From an uncultured Microscilla sp. (GTDB lineage: Bacteria; Bacteroidota; Bacteroidia; Cytophagales; Microscillaceae): a stretch of DNA of 46,848 nt. Each line of letters starts with the position of its first letter. Positions within the stretch are counted from its first letter, which is position 1. The DNA lies in NCBI RefSeq assembly GCF_947493425.1, contig NZ_CANLRP010000051.1, forward strand, positions 1-46,848. The letters are read 5' to 3'. The position numbers and the translations under genes were made by a program. The notes below the pieces were generated by a model. That model worked only from the letters and a program-made list of their open reading frames with translations. It was not told where the DNA came from and searched no databases. Of the stretch, positions 1 to 9,592 are shown one piece after another.

Positions 1-424
1 TTTTTTGGAGGTTTGACAGCCACCAAAATAAACTCGAAATAGTGTATAAACTACTTAGTTCCCAAAGCACTAGGTTTAGTTATTAACGTACGCCTTGGAA
101 AATATGAGTTGTACAATTATTTTCCTTTTTAGTGTAATTTGTAATAAAAAATTATATTTTTGTATTGTAAAGTAGAATTATACTAACCAATATTTAAAAT
201 ATATTAACCTTATGAAGTCTTTGGTATCCCCTTCTCAGTATTGTCTAATGTACCTCACACTGCCTCATTTTAATACCCCATAAATTAATTATCAGTTTTC
301 CTGTTTTTTACATTGGTTTTGAAAGTACCATTTTCAAAACACAGCTTTGCTATGCCCCTACCTAAATAAAACAGGATACTACAATATGCATATTTTAATA
401 CTCACATATATTACACTTATAAAA
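1..424. other. Intergenic region, left edge
   Basis: Very AT-rich stretch with no open frame that looks coding. A TATTTTTG string at 155-162 fits the Bacteroidota -7 consensus TAnnTTTG, but no TTG lies at the expected distance upstream and it is about 260 bases from the next gene, so it is not called a promoter. The frame of the following gene stays open up to 347, but that extension has no secretion-signal character and is treated as non-coding. Confidence 0.5.
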
Positions 425-2131
425 ATGAAAAATGTAAAATTGCTGCAATGGGTTCTCATTGCAATGTTAATCTCACAAACTGTTGTGGGTCAGTCTACTA
501 GCCGTTTGGATATAATGAAACACTGGGCTCCCCAAATATTCCAAGATACCCGTAATGATAAAGTTGGACTAAAAGTTGGGTTTTGGTGGGTCTGGTCGCA
601 TCAATATTATCAAGGGCATGACTTTATCATCAAGTATGACTATGACAAAGACTGGAACCTTGACAATAATCGCTCAATGGCAGCTACCAATAGTTATAAC
701 CCCAACCTGATTGCCAGTGTTTATGGAAACTATGCCGAAACCGATACCCATATTTTCATAGAGTATGGTTTTTATCATGCCTATGACGATGCCATTATCA
801 AGGCTGATAGACACCTGCACGATTGGGAAGGTGCCACAGTATGTATTCAGAAAGATGGCACACCTTATGGTAAGTTTAGAGCCATGACCACCATTTATCA
901 TAGTGAAGGAAAGCGTTATACAGCAAACCAAATTGCTTTTAACGGAAGTCACCCTCAGGTATATGTGTCATCTAATGGCGATGTAATCAATAGTTGTTTT
1001 GATACAGGTGCTCATGGACACGGGGTAGAGGCATATCGTGCTGGGCAACATTGTACAGGCAACGATGCCATAGTATATAATATAGGTGATGTGGGGCAGG
1101 CACCTGTACATACAGGAGGAGGAGCTTTCAAGCATCACTATAATTATAGCTTGGTAGACAAAGAAGAATTGGTGACAAAAGGAGTAAGGGGAGCAAGTCA
1201 CGATTTTGCTTCGGACTTTGCCAACAAATTTTCTTTCTTGAAAACCGAAGCTGCTTACAGCTATAATTATGTTTATCATCCATACCGTGGAGCCAAGTCA
1301 TTGTCCGGTTTTCAGACCAAACAAATTGGTTTTTCAACTAAACCCAGTTATGCTTATGCCTACAAGGGTGTGTATACAGTGGTAGGAGCAGGTGATGATA
1401 TTTGGAATGCCAGCGATCAGTTTCGTTATGTATACCAACCTATCAATGGCGATGTAGAGATAATTACCCGTGTGTACGATTTGCAGGAAAATATAGACAA
1501 TTGGGCAAAAGCAGGCATTATGATCCGTGAAACCCTGGCGGCTAACTCTAAAAATGCTTATGCCTTATTATCATCTGCCAATGGAACAAATTTTCAGAGT
1601 CGTATTAGTACTGGTGCAGGCAGCATCCATAACTCAAGAGTAGAACAATACCAACAAGTATGGCTAAAGCTCAAAAGGTCAGGCAACTTGTTTACAGCCC
1701 ATTACTCTACCAATGGTTTAGGGTGGAATTTTTTAGGACAGCAATACATTACGATGAACTCGCAAGCCTATGTAGGGTTGGCGGTTACCTCAAACAATAC
1801 AGACAGACAATGTGTAGCTGTATTTGACCAGGTACAGATCAGTACAAGTAAAGGGGCATTATTGCGTAGCAGTCAGCAGTTAGAGGGAGAAGCATCACCA
1901 AATACATTGAGTATCTACTCGCACCAAAACAAATTATATATCAAGGCAAATGGCACTGATGTAAGCGGGAGCCAAGTGTTGTTATATAATTTGTTGGGGC
2001 AAAAAGTGTGGAGTGCAGGCTTAAGTAAAAATGCACTTCAACACTTTGTTTTGCATTTAAAGCCTGGAATATACTTGGCAAAAGTGCCATCATCCAGCGG
2101 TGTAGTTGTTCAAAAAATAGTGATAGAATAA
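425..2131 (+). CDS. Secreted HDWE-domain (Vps62/NLP-like) protein with lectin-like and T9SS sorting domains
   Basis: The 568-residue protein has three parts. Residues 1-22 are a signal peptide ending VVGQ. Residues about 30-290 carry HDWE (132-135), YHS (158-160), HPQVYVS (176-182) and GAHGHG (195-200). This order resembles the Vps62 family and the HDWE heptad of necrosis-inducing (NPP1/NLP) proteins, where acidic and His residues bind a metal ion. Residues about 315-485 look like a concanavalin A/DUF1349-type beta-sandwich (DDIWNASDQF...AGIMIRE). The last 70 residues (LSIYSHQNKLYI...GIYLAKV) are a typical type IX secretion C-terminal sorting domain, so the product is probably exported and surface-attached or released. 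The ATG at 425 is chosen because the signal peptide begins there. Substrate and activity are unknown; toxin-like activity is only a family-level possibility. Confidence 0.75.
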   Translation: MKNVKLLQWVLIAMLISQTVVGQSTSRLDIMKHWAPQIFQDTRNDKVGLKVGFWWVWSHQYYQGHDFIIKYDYDKDWNLDNNRSMAATNSYNPNLIASVYGNYAETDTHIFIEYGFYHAYDDAIIKADRHLHDWEGATVCIQKDGTPYGKFRAMTTIYHSEGKRYTANQIAFNGSHPQVYVSSNGDVINSCFDTGAHGHGVEAYRAGQHCTGNDAIVYNIGDVGQAPVHTGGGAFKHHYNYSLVDKEELVTKGVRGASHDFASDFANKFSFLKTEAAYSYNYVYHPYRGAKSLSGFQTKQIGFSTKPSYAYAYKGVYTVVGAGDDIWNASDQFRYVYQPINGDVEIITRVYDLQENIDNWAKAGIMIRETLAANSKNAYALLSSANGTNFQSRISTGAGSIHNSRVEQYQQVWLKLKRSGNLFTAHYSTNGLGWNFLGQQYITMNSQAYVGLAVTSNNTDRQCVAVFDQVQISTSKGALLRSSQQLEGEASPNTLSIYSHQNKLYIKANGTDVSGSQVLLYNLLGQKVWSAGLSKNALQHFVLHLKPGIYLAKVPSSSGVVVQKIVIE

Positions 2132-2138
2132 TCAAAGT

Positions 2139-2173
2139 ATATGGTTGGATAGTCTTGCTCTATCCAACCGTAT
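2139..2173. terminator. Bidirectional hairpin between convergent genes
   Basis: A 14-bp stem (2139-2152 with 2160-2173, one G-T pair) and a 7-base loop lie between the stop codons of two convergent genes. The T run on either side is weak (TATTATTTAAT on the + strand), but position and stem strength fit a shared terminator. Confidence 0.6.
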
Positions 2174-2189
2174 TATTTAATAAAACTTG

Positions 2190-3194
2190 TTACACTTCAA
2201 TCACCAGTTTACCCAACTGTTTGCCTTCATGCATCTCATCAAAAGCACTTACTACTTTATTTAATGGGCGAGTTGAGCTAATCATAGGCATTATTTTATG
2301 ATCGCTAACAAATTGTACCATTGCTTCAAACTCTTGGTCATTGCCCATTGTAGAGCCCTTGATATTTGCTTGCGCAAACCAAAAGCGGGGTAGTTGCAAA
2401 GTAACCTTAGTGCCTGCAGTACCCCCATATACCACCAAAGTTCCGGCAAGATTCAGGCTTTTTGCCAAAGCTTCAAATCCTTTGCCTCCTCCACTGTCTA
2501 TTATTACGTCAAAGTTACCCCCAGCCTGTTTTACCAAACTTTTTTCCCATTTTTCTTCCTTATAATTGGCTGTTCCATCTGCTCCGGCAGCTTTCATTTT
2601 TTCCAGTTTTTCATCACTACCTGAGGTTACAAATACTTTGCACCCCAATGCTTTGGCAAACTGAAAAGCAAACTGCGAGACTCCCCCACCAATACCAGTT
2701 ACCAATACCTTGTGTTCGGGTTTGGCTTCCCCTTTGGTAAATACTGCCCGATAAGCTGTAAGAGCAGCTAAAGGCAATGCAGCAGCTTGTGTAGGGCTTA
2801 GGTGAGCAGGTTTTTTGTGTAAACGATGGGTAGGCACTACTACATACTCAGCTAAAGTACCATCGGTAGGCATACCCAAAATAGAATAGTTATATGACTG
2901 AAAGCGAGGGTCATCGCCCCAGTTTACATTGGGATTCATAATGACTTCTTTGCCTACCCAGGTTTGATCAGTTTGATCGTGTACTTTTTCTACTACACCA
3001 CAACCGTCAGACCCCAGGATAGAAGGGTATTTTAAGCCTGGGTACATTCCAATTCTACTCCATTGGTCACGGTGGTTAAGTGCCGCGGCTTTTATTTTTA
3101 CCAATGCTTCACCTGCTTTGGGTTTGGGTACTGGTACCGATTGCAGTTCTATTTTTTCGTTTTCTACCAGTACTAGTGCTTGCATATTTGCCAT
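2190..3194 (-). CDS. MDR-superfamily alcohol dehydrogenase / quinone oxidoreductase
   Basis: A 334-residue medium-chain dehydrogenase/reductase. The N-terminal GroES-like domain (KAAALNHRDQW, SILGSDGCGVV) is followed by a Rossmann domain with the nucleotide-binding motif GIGGGVSQFAFQFAKALG, then FDVIIDSGGG and the C-terminal LGKLVIEV typical of the family. The four closely spaced cysteines of the structural zinc lobe are absent and the catalytic zinc ligands are not obvious, which favours an NAD(P)H-dependent quinone or enone reductase over a classical alcohol dehydrogenase. The ATG at 3194 (MANMQALVL) is preferred; the frame extends upstream only to a TTG with no family resemblance. Soluble, cytoplasmic, monocistronic; substrate unknown. 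Confidence 0.8.
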   Translation of the reverse strand: MANMQALVLVENEKIELQSVPVPKPKAGEALVKIKAAALNHRDQWSRIGMYPGLKYPSILGSDGCGVVEKVHDQTDQTWVGKEVIMNPNVNWGDDPRFQSYNYSILGMPTDGTLAEYVVVPTHRLHKKPAHLSPTQAAALPLAALTAYRAVFTKGEAKPEHKVLVTGIGGGVSQFAFQFAKALGCKVFVTSGSDEKLEKMKAAGADGTANYKEEKWEKSLVKQAGGNFDVIIDSGGGKGFEALAKSLNLAGTLVVYGGTAGTKVTLQLPRFWFAQANIKGSTMGNDQEFEAMVQFVSDHKIMPMISSTRPLNKVVSAFDEMHEGKQLGKLVIEV

Positions 3195-3345
3195 ATTGAT
3201 TTTTTGATTAAAACTAATCAACCCTATAGGTTGCCGATTTGTTTTTCTGTGTTTAATTTCAGGCAAGGTATTAAAAAATGCCGAAACACGCAGGGGTATA
3301 TTTTATGCCTTGTTTGTATCAAAGTAAACCAATATATTGAAAGTT

Positions 3346-3828
3346 ATGAACATAGAAATCCAACGAATTAAACATGCTTTTAAAATGGAATGCAATGGCT
3401 CACCCTGGCATGGTACCTCATTGCGTGGGTTGCTTAAGGGGGTAGACTATTTGCAAGCAAGGCAGCGTATTTTCCCTGGAACCCATTCTATTTGGGAGTT
3501 AGTACAGCACATATATAACTGGCGTGAGTTTGTGGTTAAAAAGATGGAAGGAGACAGCGAGTTTGATATTGAATTAAACACAATACACGATTGGGCAAAT
3601 ATTCAGGTATCCACAGAAGAGTCCTGGCAAAAGTTGCTATCTCAGTTGGCAGATAACCAGCAAACAATTGTAGAAATACTGGGTGGTTGGCTAGATGATC
3701 AACTAGACGATCAAGTGCCAGGCAAGGATTACACTTATTATACTTTATTGCATGGCATGATCAAGCATGACATTTACCATGCTGGACAAATAGCAATGAC
3801 TCGTAAAATGTTAACCATAGGAGGGTAG
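3346..3828 (+). CDS. DinB-like four-helix metal-binding protein
   Basis: A 160-residue protein of the DinB/YfiT-like superfamily. The family's metal-binding histidines are visible in HSIWELVQHIYNW and near the C-terminus in HGMIKHDIYHAGQIAM. Members are four-helix bundles; some are thiol-dependent S-transferases (bacillithiol or mycothiol systems), but most are uncharacterised, so no substrate is assigned. The ATG at 3346 is used in preference to an in-frame TTG three codons earlier. The gene converges on the Fur-type regulator with a single base between the two stop codons. Confidence 0.75.
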   Translation: MNIEIQRIKHAFKMECNGSPWHGTSLRGLLKGVDYLQARQRIFPGTHSIWELVQHIYNWREFVVKKMEGDSEFDIELNTIHDWANIQVSTEESWQKLLSQLADNQQTIVEILGGWLDDQLDDQVPGKDYTYYTLLHGMIKHDIYHAGQIAMTRKMLTIGG

Positions 3829-3829
3829 C

Positions 3830-4327
3830 TTAGGCATCAGAGGGTATTTGGGGTGTTTTATTGGCAGAAGCTGCTTTTTTTTGTTCGCATGCTTCACAAA
3901 TGCCTCTGAAAACCAAGGTATGGTAGGCTATGTCAAATTTATACATATCTTCTACCATTTGTTGGATATTTTGCAAACGCGGGTCACAAAACTCAAAAAT
4001 CTGTTTGCATTCTATACACACCAAATGGTCGTGTTGACGGTATTGGTATGCTTTCTCATACACCGAAAAATTAGCCCCAAAATGATGGCGTTTTACCAAT
4101 CCACATTCTATCAATAGCTCTAGTGTGTTGTATACAGTAGCCCTGCTTACTCTATAGTTTTTCTCTTTCATATTTACATACAGGGAGTAAGCATCAAAGT
4201 GTTCAATGTTGTATATTTCTTCTAAAATGGCAAACCTTTCCTGAGTTTTGCGCATTTGCTTTTTTTCAAGAAAATCGGTGAAAACTTGTTTAACTTCTTG
4301 TTGGTTTTGAGCGGAGGAATGAGTCAT
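3830..4327 (-). CDS. Fur-family metal-responsive transcriptional repressor
   Basis: A 165-residue Fur-superfamily protein. Residues about 20-85 form the winged helix ([35 protein letters not shown]). The C-terminal dimerisation domain has the regulatory metal motif QHDHLVC and two CxxC pairs (CIEC, CEAC) that would hold the structural zinc. The sequence cannot separate Fur (iron), Zur (zinc) and PerR (peroxide). The upstream region has a TATTTTTG -7 element and a small inverted repeat, consistent with autoregulation. The neighbouring genes are not obvious iron-uptake genes, so its regulon is probably elsewhere. Confidence 0.88.
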   Translation of the reverse strand: MTHSSAQNQQEVKQVFTDFLEKKQMRKTQERFAILEEIYNIEHFDAYSLYVNMKEKNYRVSRATVYNTLELLIECGLVKRHHFGANFSVYEKAYQYRQHDHLVCIECKQIFEFCDPRLQNIQQMVEDMYKFDIAYHTLVFRGICEACEQKKAASANKTPQIPSDA

Positions 4328-4358
4328 TGTATTTATGTTGATTTAGGATGTAAAACTA

Positions 4359-4384
4359 CAAAAATATATTTATTTAGACTAATT
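4359..4384 (-). promoter_or_regulatory. Putative fur-family gene promoter with operator-like repeat
   Basis: Read on the minus strand, TATTTTTG at 4366-4359 matches the Bacteroidota -7 consensus TAnnTTTG, 31 bases upstream of the ATG. Just upstream, at 4372-4384, is ATTTAG-A-CTAATT, an inverted repeat with one mismatch, placed where a repressor would cover the -33 region. Autoregulation by the adjacent gene product is inference. Confidence 0.4.
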
Positions 4385-4473
4385 CTATATAATATAGGGT
4401 GACTTTCACTTAAACCAAAACCCCATTTGTACAGTTAACACTGTATATTGATGAGCAAAAAAATAATCACTAA

Positions 4474-5439
4474 ATGCTTGCAGAAGAAGTTATAGGACAA
4501 CATAAAACTCGGAACCAACTGCATACATTGATACTTTTTGTTAGTATGCTGAGTTTAATAGCATTGCTGGGGTATTTATTGGCAGGTCAATTGGGAGTTA
4601 TTGCTTCAGTTATTATGGGTATTCTCTTAATGGCGTTGGCTCCTGGTATTTCACCTGCTTTAATTTTACGCATGTACAAAGCCCGCGCAATTGACCCCTA
4701 CAACGCCCCTAACTTGCATAAAATAGTGCAAGTATTGGCCAAAAGAGCAAAACTAAAGGCCGTGCCCAAGTTATACTATGTACCTAGTACTATGATGAAC
4801 GCTTTTGCGGTGGGTACACCAAAAAGTGCCCATATTGCAATCACTGATGGGCTGCTAAAAGCCTTGAACTTAAGAGAGTTGGCTGGTGTACTGGCACATG
4901 AAGTAAGTCATATAAGCAATAATGACATGCGCGTAATGAGTGTAGCTGATATGATGAGTCGCCTTACTGGGTTGCTGTCCAATATTGGACAAATCCTGCT
5001 CATTATCAATTTACCCTTATTATTGGTAGGTGAAGTAGGAGTTTCCTGGTGGGCAATTTTATTACTCATATTTGCATCTCCTCTGGTAGGTTTGCTTCAG
5101 TTAGCTTTGTCGCGTACCAGAGAGTTCAATGCTGATTTGCACGCAGCACTGCTTACCGATGATCCGATGGGTTTGGCGCTTGCCCTAAAAAAAGTAGAAT
5201 ATCACAGTGGTAATCTGTTTCGACAAGTTATTGTACCGGGTTATAAAGTACCTGAACCTTCTATTTTTAGAAGTCACCCCAATACCGAAGAGCGAATAAC
5301 CCGCTTGCAGGCGATGGAACATAAAGGGGAGCCTGTCTTTCAGTTATCTGAAGAAGAAGCCTCTCGTTTGCTGTTCGAAAAATATGCCCACATGTTAGCT
5401 TCTCGCCCCCGTTGGCGACCTGGCGGATTTTGGTATTAG
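4474..5439 (+). CDS. M48-family membrane zinc metalloprotease (HtpX-like)
   Basis: A 321-residue HtpX-type protease. Two N-terminal membrane segments (about 18-38 and 40-65) precede the catalytic domain, which carries HEVSH (142-146) with the third ligand in TREFNAD (Glu217). Another hydrophobic pair lies at about 171-212. The expected role is degradation of damaged or misfolded inner-membrane proteins, complementing FtsH, which is also encoded in this window. Length and motif order match the family and it appears intact. It converges on the MscS gene with 9 bases between stop codons and no hairpin between them. Confidence 0.88.
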   Translation: MLAEEVIGQHKTRNQLHTLILFVSMLSLIALLGYLLAGQLGVIASVIMGILLMALAPGISPALILRMYKARAIDPYNAPNLHKIVQVLAKRAKLKAVPKLYYVPSTMMNAFAVGTPKSAHIAITDGLLKALNLRELAGVLAHEVSHISNNDMRVMSVADMMSRLTGLLSNIGQILLIINLPLLLVGEVGVSWWAILLLIFASPLVGLLQLALSRTREFNADLHAALLTDDPMGLALALKKVEYHSGNLFRQVIVPGYKVPEPSIFRSHPNTEERITRLQAMEHKGEPVFQLSEEEASRLLFEKYAHMLASRPRWRPGGFWY

Positions 5440-5448
5440 TAGACCAAG

Positions 5449-6363
5449 TTATTTATTGGCAAATACTTGCCTGAGCTTATTTACATTTTCATTGTCCACA
5501 GTCAAGTGTACGTCTCGCTGTGGAAACGCTATAGTAATGCCTACTTCACGGAAAAGTTGGTCGATGATAAATCTCAAGTCACTTTTTACAATTTCTATAT
5601 CCCAAGTATTGGCTGTCCAAAAATGCAACTCAAAATTAAGGCTATTGTCGCCAAAGTCTTTGAAAAGTACATAAGGTTTTTCAAGCTTGGGGTGTAACTC
5701 TGTGTCTATGACTATGTCTTGGTGCGCATAAGCAGACTGGATTAATTTTTCTTTGACCAATTCTACATTAGATCCATAAGCTACTCCCACAGTAATTTGA
5801 AAGCGAGTAGCAGCGCTATGGTTACTGCTCCAGTTAATCACATTGTCAGAAATAAACTTAGAGTTAGGCACAATGATTTCTATCGAATCGCGGGTTTCTA
5901 CAGTAGAGGTACGAATGCCAATAGAGTTAATTCGCCCTACAGTAGAGTGCATTTCTACCATATCGCCTACCTTTACCCTGCCCTCAAACAAAATAATTAA
6001 TCCTGAAATAAGGTCGTTAGCAATTTGTTGCAAGCCAAACCCAATACCTACAAACAATGCTGTAGACCCAGCAAAAATGGCTGAGCCAATGTGCAGGCGA
6101 TTAAGCATAATAGAAATGGCAATGGTATAAATAACGTATTTGGTGATTTGTAAAATGGCAAATCGTTTCCCACTATCTATAGACTTTACTTTTGCTAAAC
6201 GACGTTCTAACAGCCTTTTTGTGATAGAGATAAGTAGTCGGGCACTAGCATAAATGATAATTAATACAAATAAGTCTACAAGAATACGGCTGACCGTTAA
6301 GTCTTTGTAGCCTGGAATAGGGGTATAGTTGAGAAAATCCTGAAAATTGGCTAAAATGCTCAT
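5449..6363 (-). CDS. MscS-family mechanosensitive ion channel
   Basis: A 304-residue small-conductance mechanosensitive channel. Three membrane helices are visible: about 26-46, 70-90 and the pore helix 92-122, with Gly/Ala-rich packing (GSAIFAGSTALFVGIGFG). The beta domain motif follows (GRVKVGDMVEM, then RTSTVETRDSIEIIVPNS), and then the cytoplasmic alpha/beta vestibule. The protein would open under membrane tension during hypo-osmotic shock. The size is that of the basic MscS type without extra N-terminal domains. No operon partner is on the same strand nearby. Confidence 0.9.
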   Translation of the reverse strand: MSILANFQDFLNYTPIPGYKDLTVSRILVDLFVLIIIYASARLLISITKRLLERRLAKVKSIDSGKRFAILQITKYVIYTIAISIMLNRLHIGSAIFAGSTALFVGIGFGLQQIANDLISGLIILFEGRVKVGDMVEMHSTVGRINSIGIRTSTVETRDSIEIIVPNSKFISDNVINWSSNHSAATRFQITVGVAYGSNVELVKEKLIQSAYAHQDIVIDTELHPKLEKPYVLFKDFGDNSLNFELHFWTANTWDIEIVKSDLRFIIDQLFREVGITIAFPQRDVHLTVDNENVNKLRQVFANK

Positions 6364-6594
6364 AGAGGCAGTGTCATTTTGTATAATAGTGGTGTTTTTG
6401 GTATTAGGCTTATATGCACCAAGTTTGATAAAAAACAGGCATAATACATAGATGTTGCTGTTTACGGGTGTAACCCAAAAAACAACTTATTGTTTGAGTA
6501 CACTTGTTGTGCTCAAGGTACGCTTCATACAATATTTGCCCGTAGGCAAGGTGTATATATTTATTATTGCTATTAACTCTGAGGCATAAAAATA
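6364..6594. other. Intergenic region upstream of MscS
   Basis: No coding frame is supported. It holds one modest hairpin (TTGAGTACAC at 6494-6503 with GTGCTCAA at 6509-6516, with a two-base bulge) of unknown meaning. Confidence 0.4.
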
Positions 6595-6624
6595 AAAAAG
6601 CCTGAAACAAAGTTCAGGCTTTTT
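6595..6624 (-). terminator. Rho-independent terminator of hppA
   Basis: A 12-bp perfect stem AAAAAGCCTGAA / TTCAGGCTTTTT with a 6-base loop, 65 bases past the hppA stop codon. On the minus strand it ends in a run of Ts, the intrinsic-terminator form. Confidence 0.85.
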
Positions 6625-6689
6625 AAAAAAAATGTATGAATGATGTAATAAAATCCCTTAAAATAAGGACTTTATATTATAAGGTAGAC

Positions 6690-9017
6690 TTATTGTGCCA
6701 CTTTAGCTATTGGATATTTTTTTACATCATCTTTTTTCAAAACGATTTCTTTTTTGATTTCAGGTGTTACTTGGGCTGTTTTCTTAGCACTGGTGGTTGC
6801 CAAATAAGGAGCAATTACCAAAGCTACTACTGACATTAACTTAAGCAAAATGTTAAGCGAAGGACCAGAAGTATCTTTAAATGGATCCCCTACAGTATCG
6901 CCTACTACAGCGGCTTTATGAGGATCAGAGCCTTTGTAGAACATCTGATCTTTACCTTGTACCTTTATTTTTACCCCTTCTTCAAACATTTTCTTGGCGT
7001 TATCCCAGGCGCCACCAGCATTAGACTGGAAGATGGCCATCAATACTCCTGCTACAGTCACACCAGCCAATAGACCTCCCAACATCTGAGGGTCACGTCC
7101 GGCAAACTTGGCACCAAAACCAATAAGAATGGGGGCAAAGATGGCTACTATGCCAGGCATTATCATTTGTCTGATAGATGATTGAGTTGAAATAGCCACA
7201 CACTTGTCAAACTCGGCTACACCATCTGCTTTTTCAAAAGTTTCTCTGTCTTTTTCATCCCAATCTTTCATTTCTTTGCCTTCGTTTTTACGCATTACGC
7301 CAAGCGCAGCTTTGAGGGCAGGAATATCTTTAAACTGACGACGCACCTCTTCAATCATAGCCATAGCAGCTTTACCCACTGCTTGCATAGCCATTGCTGA
7401 GAACAAGAATGGTAACATTCCTCCAATGAATAAGCCCGCCATTACATCGGGGCGAGACACGTCAATGATACCAATGCCTGCAGTTACTTTAAATGCACTA
7501 AACAAAGCCAAGGCAGTCAAGGCAGCAGAACCAATGGCAAAACCTTTACCAATGGCAGCAGTAGTATTACCTACAGCATCTAGTTTATCTGTTCTTTGGC
7601 GAACTTCTTTTGGCAACTCACTCATTTCAGCAATACCACCTGCGTTGTCAGAAATAGGTCCGTAAGCATCTACTGCTAACTGAATACCAGTGTTGGCTAA
7701 CATACCAACCGCAGCAATGGCAATTCCATACAAGTTAGCCAATTCATAAGCACCAATTACAGCTGCTGCAATAATAAGAATAGGAATAGCTGTAGAGTAC
7801 ATGCCTACGCCCAAACCTGCAATAATGTTGGTAGCAGCACCTGTGGCAGACTGTTGTACAATTGACTTTACGGGTCCAGTTCCTGTTCCTGTATAGTGTT
7901 CAGTAATCAGACCAATAAATAAACCAGCCAGGGCACCTATGATTGTAGCAAAAAACACATTTGTAGAGGTATAAGTAAATTCTGCAGCCCCAAATCCTGT
8001 AGTCCATTGAGCAGGCAACACATTGGTAATAAGGAAATAAGATAAAACAATTAGAATACCTGTAGAGCCAAACTCACCAATGTTAAGCGCACGTTGTGGG
8101 TTTCCTCCTTCTTTTACTCTTACCATAAAGGTTCCAATGATAGAAGTAATAATACCCAAGCCAGCCAGCATCAAAGGCAATAACACTGCAGATAAACCAC
8201 CAAAACTATCGCCAAAGCCAGCAGGAGAGATAAAAGCAACTCCTAATACCATAGTACCAATGATAGAACCTATATAAGATTCAAATAAGTCGGCACCCAT
8301 TCCAGCTACATCCCCTACATTATCCCCTACATTGTCTGCAATGGTAGCAGGGTTCAAAGGGTGATCCTCAGGAATACCAGCTTCTACTTTACCTACCAAG
8401 TCAGCCCCTACATCGGCAGCTTTAGTATAAATACCTCCCGCTACACGAGCAAATAATGCAATAGAAGAGGCACCAAAAGAAAATCCTGTCAATACATTGA
8501 TTACCACGGTCAACACTTCAGCTTTGTTGGCAGCTGCTCCTACATTCCATACCATAAAATAAACAGCGAACAAAGAGCCTAATCCTAAAAGAGCCAAACC
8601 AACTACCCCCAGTCCCATCACAGAACCTCCGGTAAAAGCGATTTTTAAGGCGTGACTTAAACCAGTACGAGCAGCGTTGGTGGTACGAACATTTGCTTTG
8701 GTAGCTACACGCATACCTATAAATCCTGCCAATGCTGAACATACAGCACCTATAACAAAAGACAAAGCAATAAGTGGCGAACTACCTGCTGGGGCAGTTA
8801 TTCCTAAGACAATAGCTACTCCTATTACAAAAATTGCCAATACCTTATATTCAGCTTTAAGGAAAGCCATAGCTCCAGTAGCAATATTCTTAGCTATACG
8901 TTTCATCTTGTCAGTGCCTTCGTCTTGCTTGGATACCCAGGCAGACCTAAGAAATGTGAAGAGCAGCGCCACAAGTCCGAGTAAAGGGACGGTAAATATT
9001 ATGTATTCGGGTTTCAT
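6690..9017 (-). CDS. hppA: K+-dependent membrane-bound proton/sodium-translocating pyrophosphatase
   Basis: A 775-residue polytopic pyrophosphatase that couples PPi hydrolysis to cation pumping across the inner membrane. The active-site motifs are intact: DVGADLVGK (202-210), DNVGDNVGD (228-236) and [11 protein letters not shown] (451-461). At 483-488 the sequence is GNTTAA; an Ala here, in place of the Lys of K+-independent enzymes, marks the K+-dependent class. That class includes Na+ pumps, H+ pumps and dual pumps, so the ion is not settled. A charged tail of about 35 residues after the last helix ([15 protein letters not shown]...) extends past the catalytic core. Monocistronic, with its own promoter element and a strong terminator. 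Confidence 0.95.
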   Translation of the reverse strand: MKPEYIIFTVPLLGLVALLFTFLRSAWVSKQDEGTDKMKRIAKNIATGAMAFLKAEYKVLAIFVIGVAIVLGITAPAGSSPLIALSFVIGAVCSALAGFIGMRVATKANVRTTNAARTGLSHALKIAFTGGSVMGLGVVGLALLGLGSLFAVYFMVWNVGAAANKAEVLTVVINVLTGFSFGASSIALFARVAGGIYTKAADVGADLVGKVEAGIPEDHPLNPATIADNVGDNVGDVAGMGADLFESYIGSIIGTMVLGVAFISPAGFGDSFGGLSAVLLPLMLAGLGIITSIIGTFMVRVKEGGNPQRALNIGEFGSTGILIVLSYFLITNVLPAQWTTGFGAAEFTYTSTNVFFATIIGALAGLFIGLITEHYTGTGTGPVKSIVQQSATGAATNIIAGLGVGMYSTAIPILIIAAAVIGAYELANLYGIAIAAVGMLANTGIQLAVDAYGPISDNAGGIAEMSELPKEVRQRTDKLDAVGNTTAAIGKGFAIGSAALTALALFSAFKVTAGIGIIDVSRPDVMAGLFIGGMLPFLFSAMAMQAVGKAAMAMIEEVRRQFKDIPALKAALGVMRKNEGKEMKDWDEKDRETFEKADGVAEFDKCVAISTQSSIRQMIMPGIVAIFAPILIGFGAKFAGRDPQMLGGLLAGVTVAGVLMAIFQSNAGGAWDNAKKMFEEGVKIKVQGKDQMFYKGSDPHKAAVVGDTVGDPFKDTSGPSLNILLKLMSVVALVIAPYLATTSAKKTAQVTPEIKKEIVLKKDDVKKYPIAKVAQ

Positions 9018-9074
9018 GTAAATTCTTTTATTTTTTCGGTATTACTTATACTAAATATAATATTAATGAAGGCG

Positions 9075-9082
9075 CAAATATA
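9075..9082 (-). promoter_or_regulatory. Putative -7 promoter element of hppA
   Basis: On the minus strand the string is TATATTTG, an exact match to TAnnTTTG, 57 bases upstream of the hppA ATG. No clear TTG is present at the usual -33 spacing, so only the -7 element is called. Confidence 0.4.
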
Positions 9083-9220
9083 GAATAGTAATTCAAAAAA
9101 ATGGTATACTAACATACTAAAAATGAGATTTTTTCGTAGTCTGCCATTGCTGAAAATCGTTTTTAACCTAGTTTTTTTTGGGTAAAATCATTGATCGGCA
9201 AAATTTTCCATCTTCTAAAT

Positions 9221-9308
9221 ACTCAAATCTTAAAATATTATACACTCCTTGTTATTGTTAAGGAATGTATAAGATAAGTACAATTTTATATCGTTTGGAG
9301 ATTTGAGT
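9221..9308. repeat. Nested inverted repeats in the hppA / Spy-like intergenic region
   Basis: The 575-base gap 9018-9592 has no supported coding frame but contains this element. The outer arms ACTCAAATCT (9221-9230) and AGATTTGAGT (9299-9308) are perfect 10-bp complements. Inside, TTATACACTCCTT (9238-9250) and AAGGAATGTATAA (9260-9272) form a 13-bp stem with one mismatch and a 9-base loop. It could fold as an RNA, be an operator cluster, or be the remains of a small non-autonomous element; the sequence does not decide. Confidence 0.5.
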
Positions 9309-9592
9309 CATGGTGCCTTCATCAAATAATATTTTGCTACATCTAAAACTGTACTTAGTCGCTTTTATGGCTTGTTTAGTCGAATAATAGTGACTGTTGA
9401 TGTGGTGAACCCGTTTGGGGAAATGAACAGTGTGACAGAGAGCAGTAGTGATGGAATAATTAAATTTTACAATTCATCACCCAAAAAATGATTGCATTTT
9501 ATTCATGTTTTCTGTACAACTTATTAAAAGTATTTACTATTTTTAAAATACTCTAAATTTGATTGAATTTATACTCTAAACCTTATCGAACA

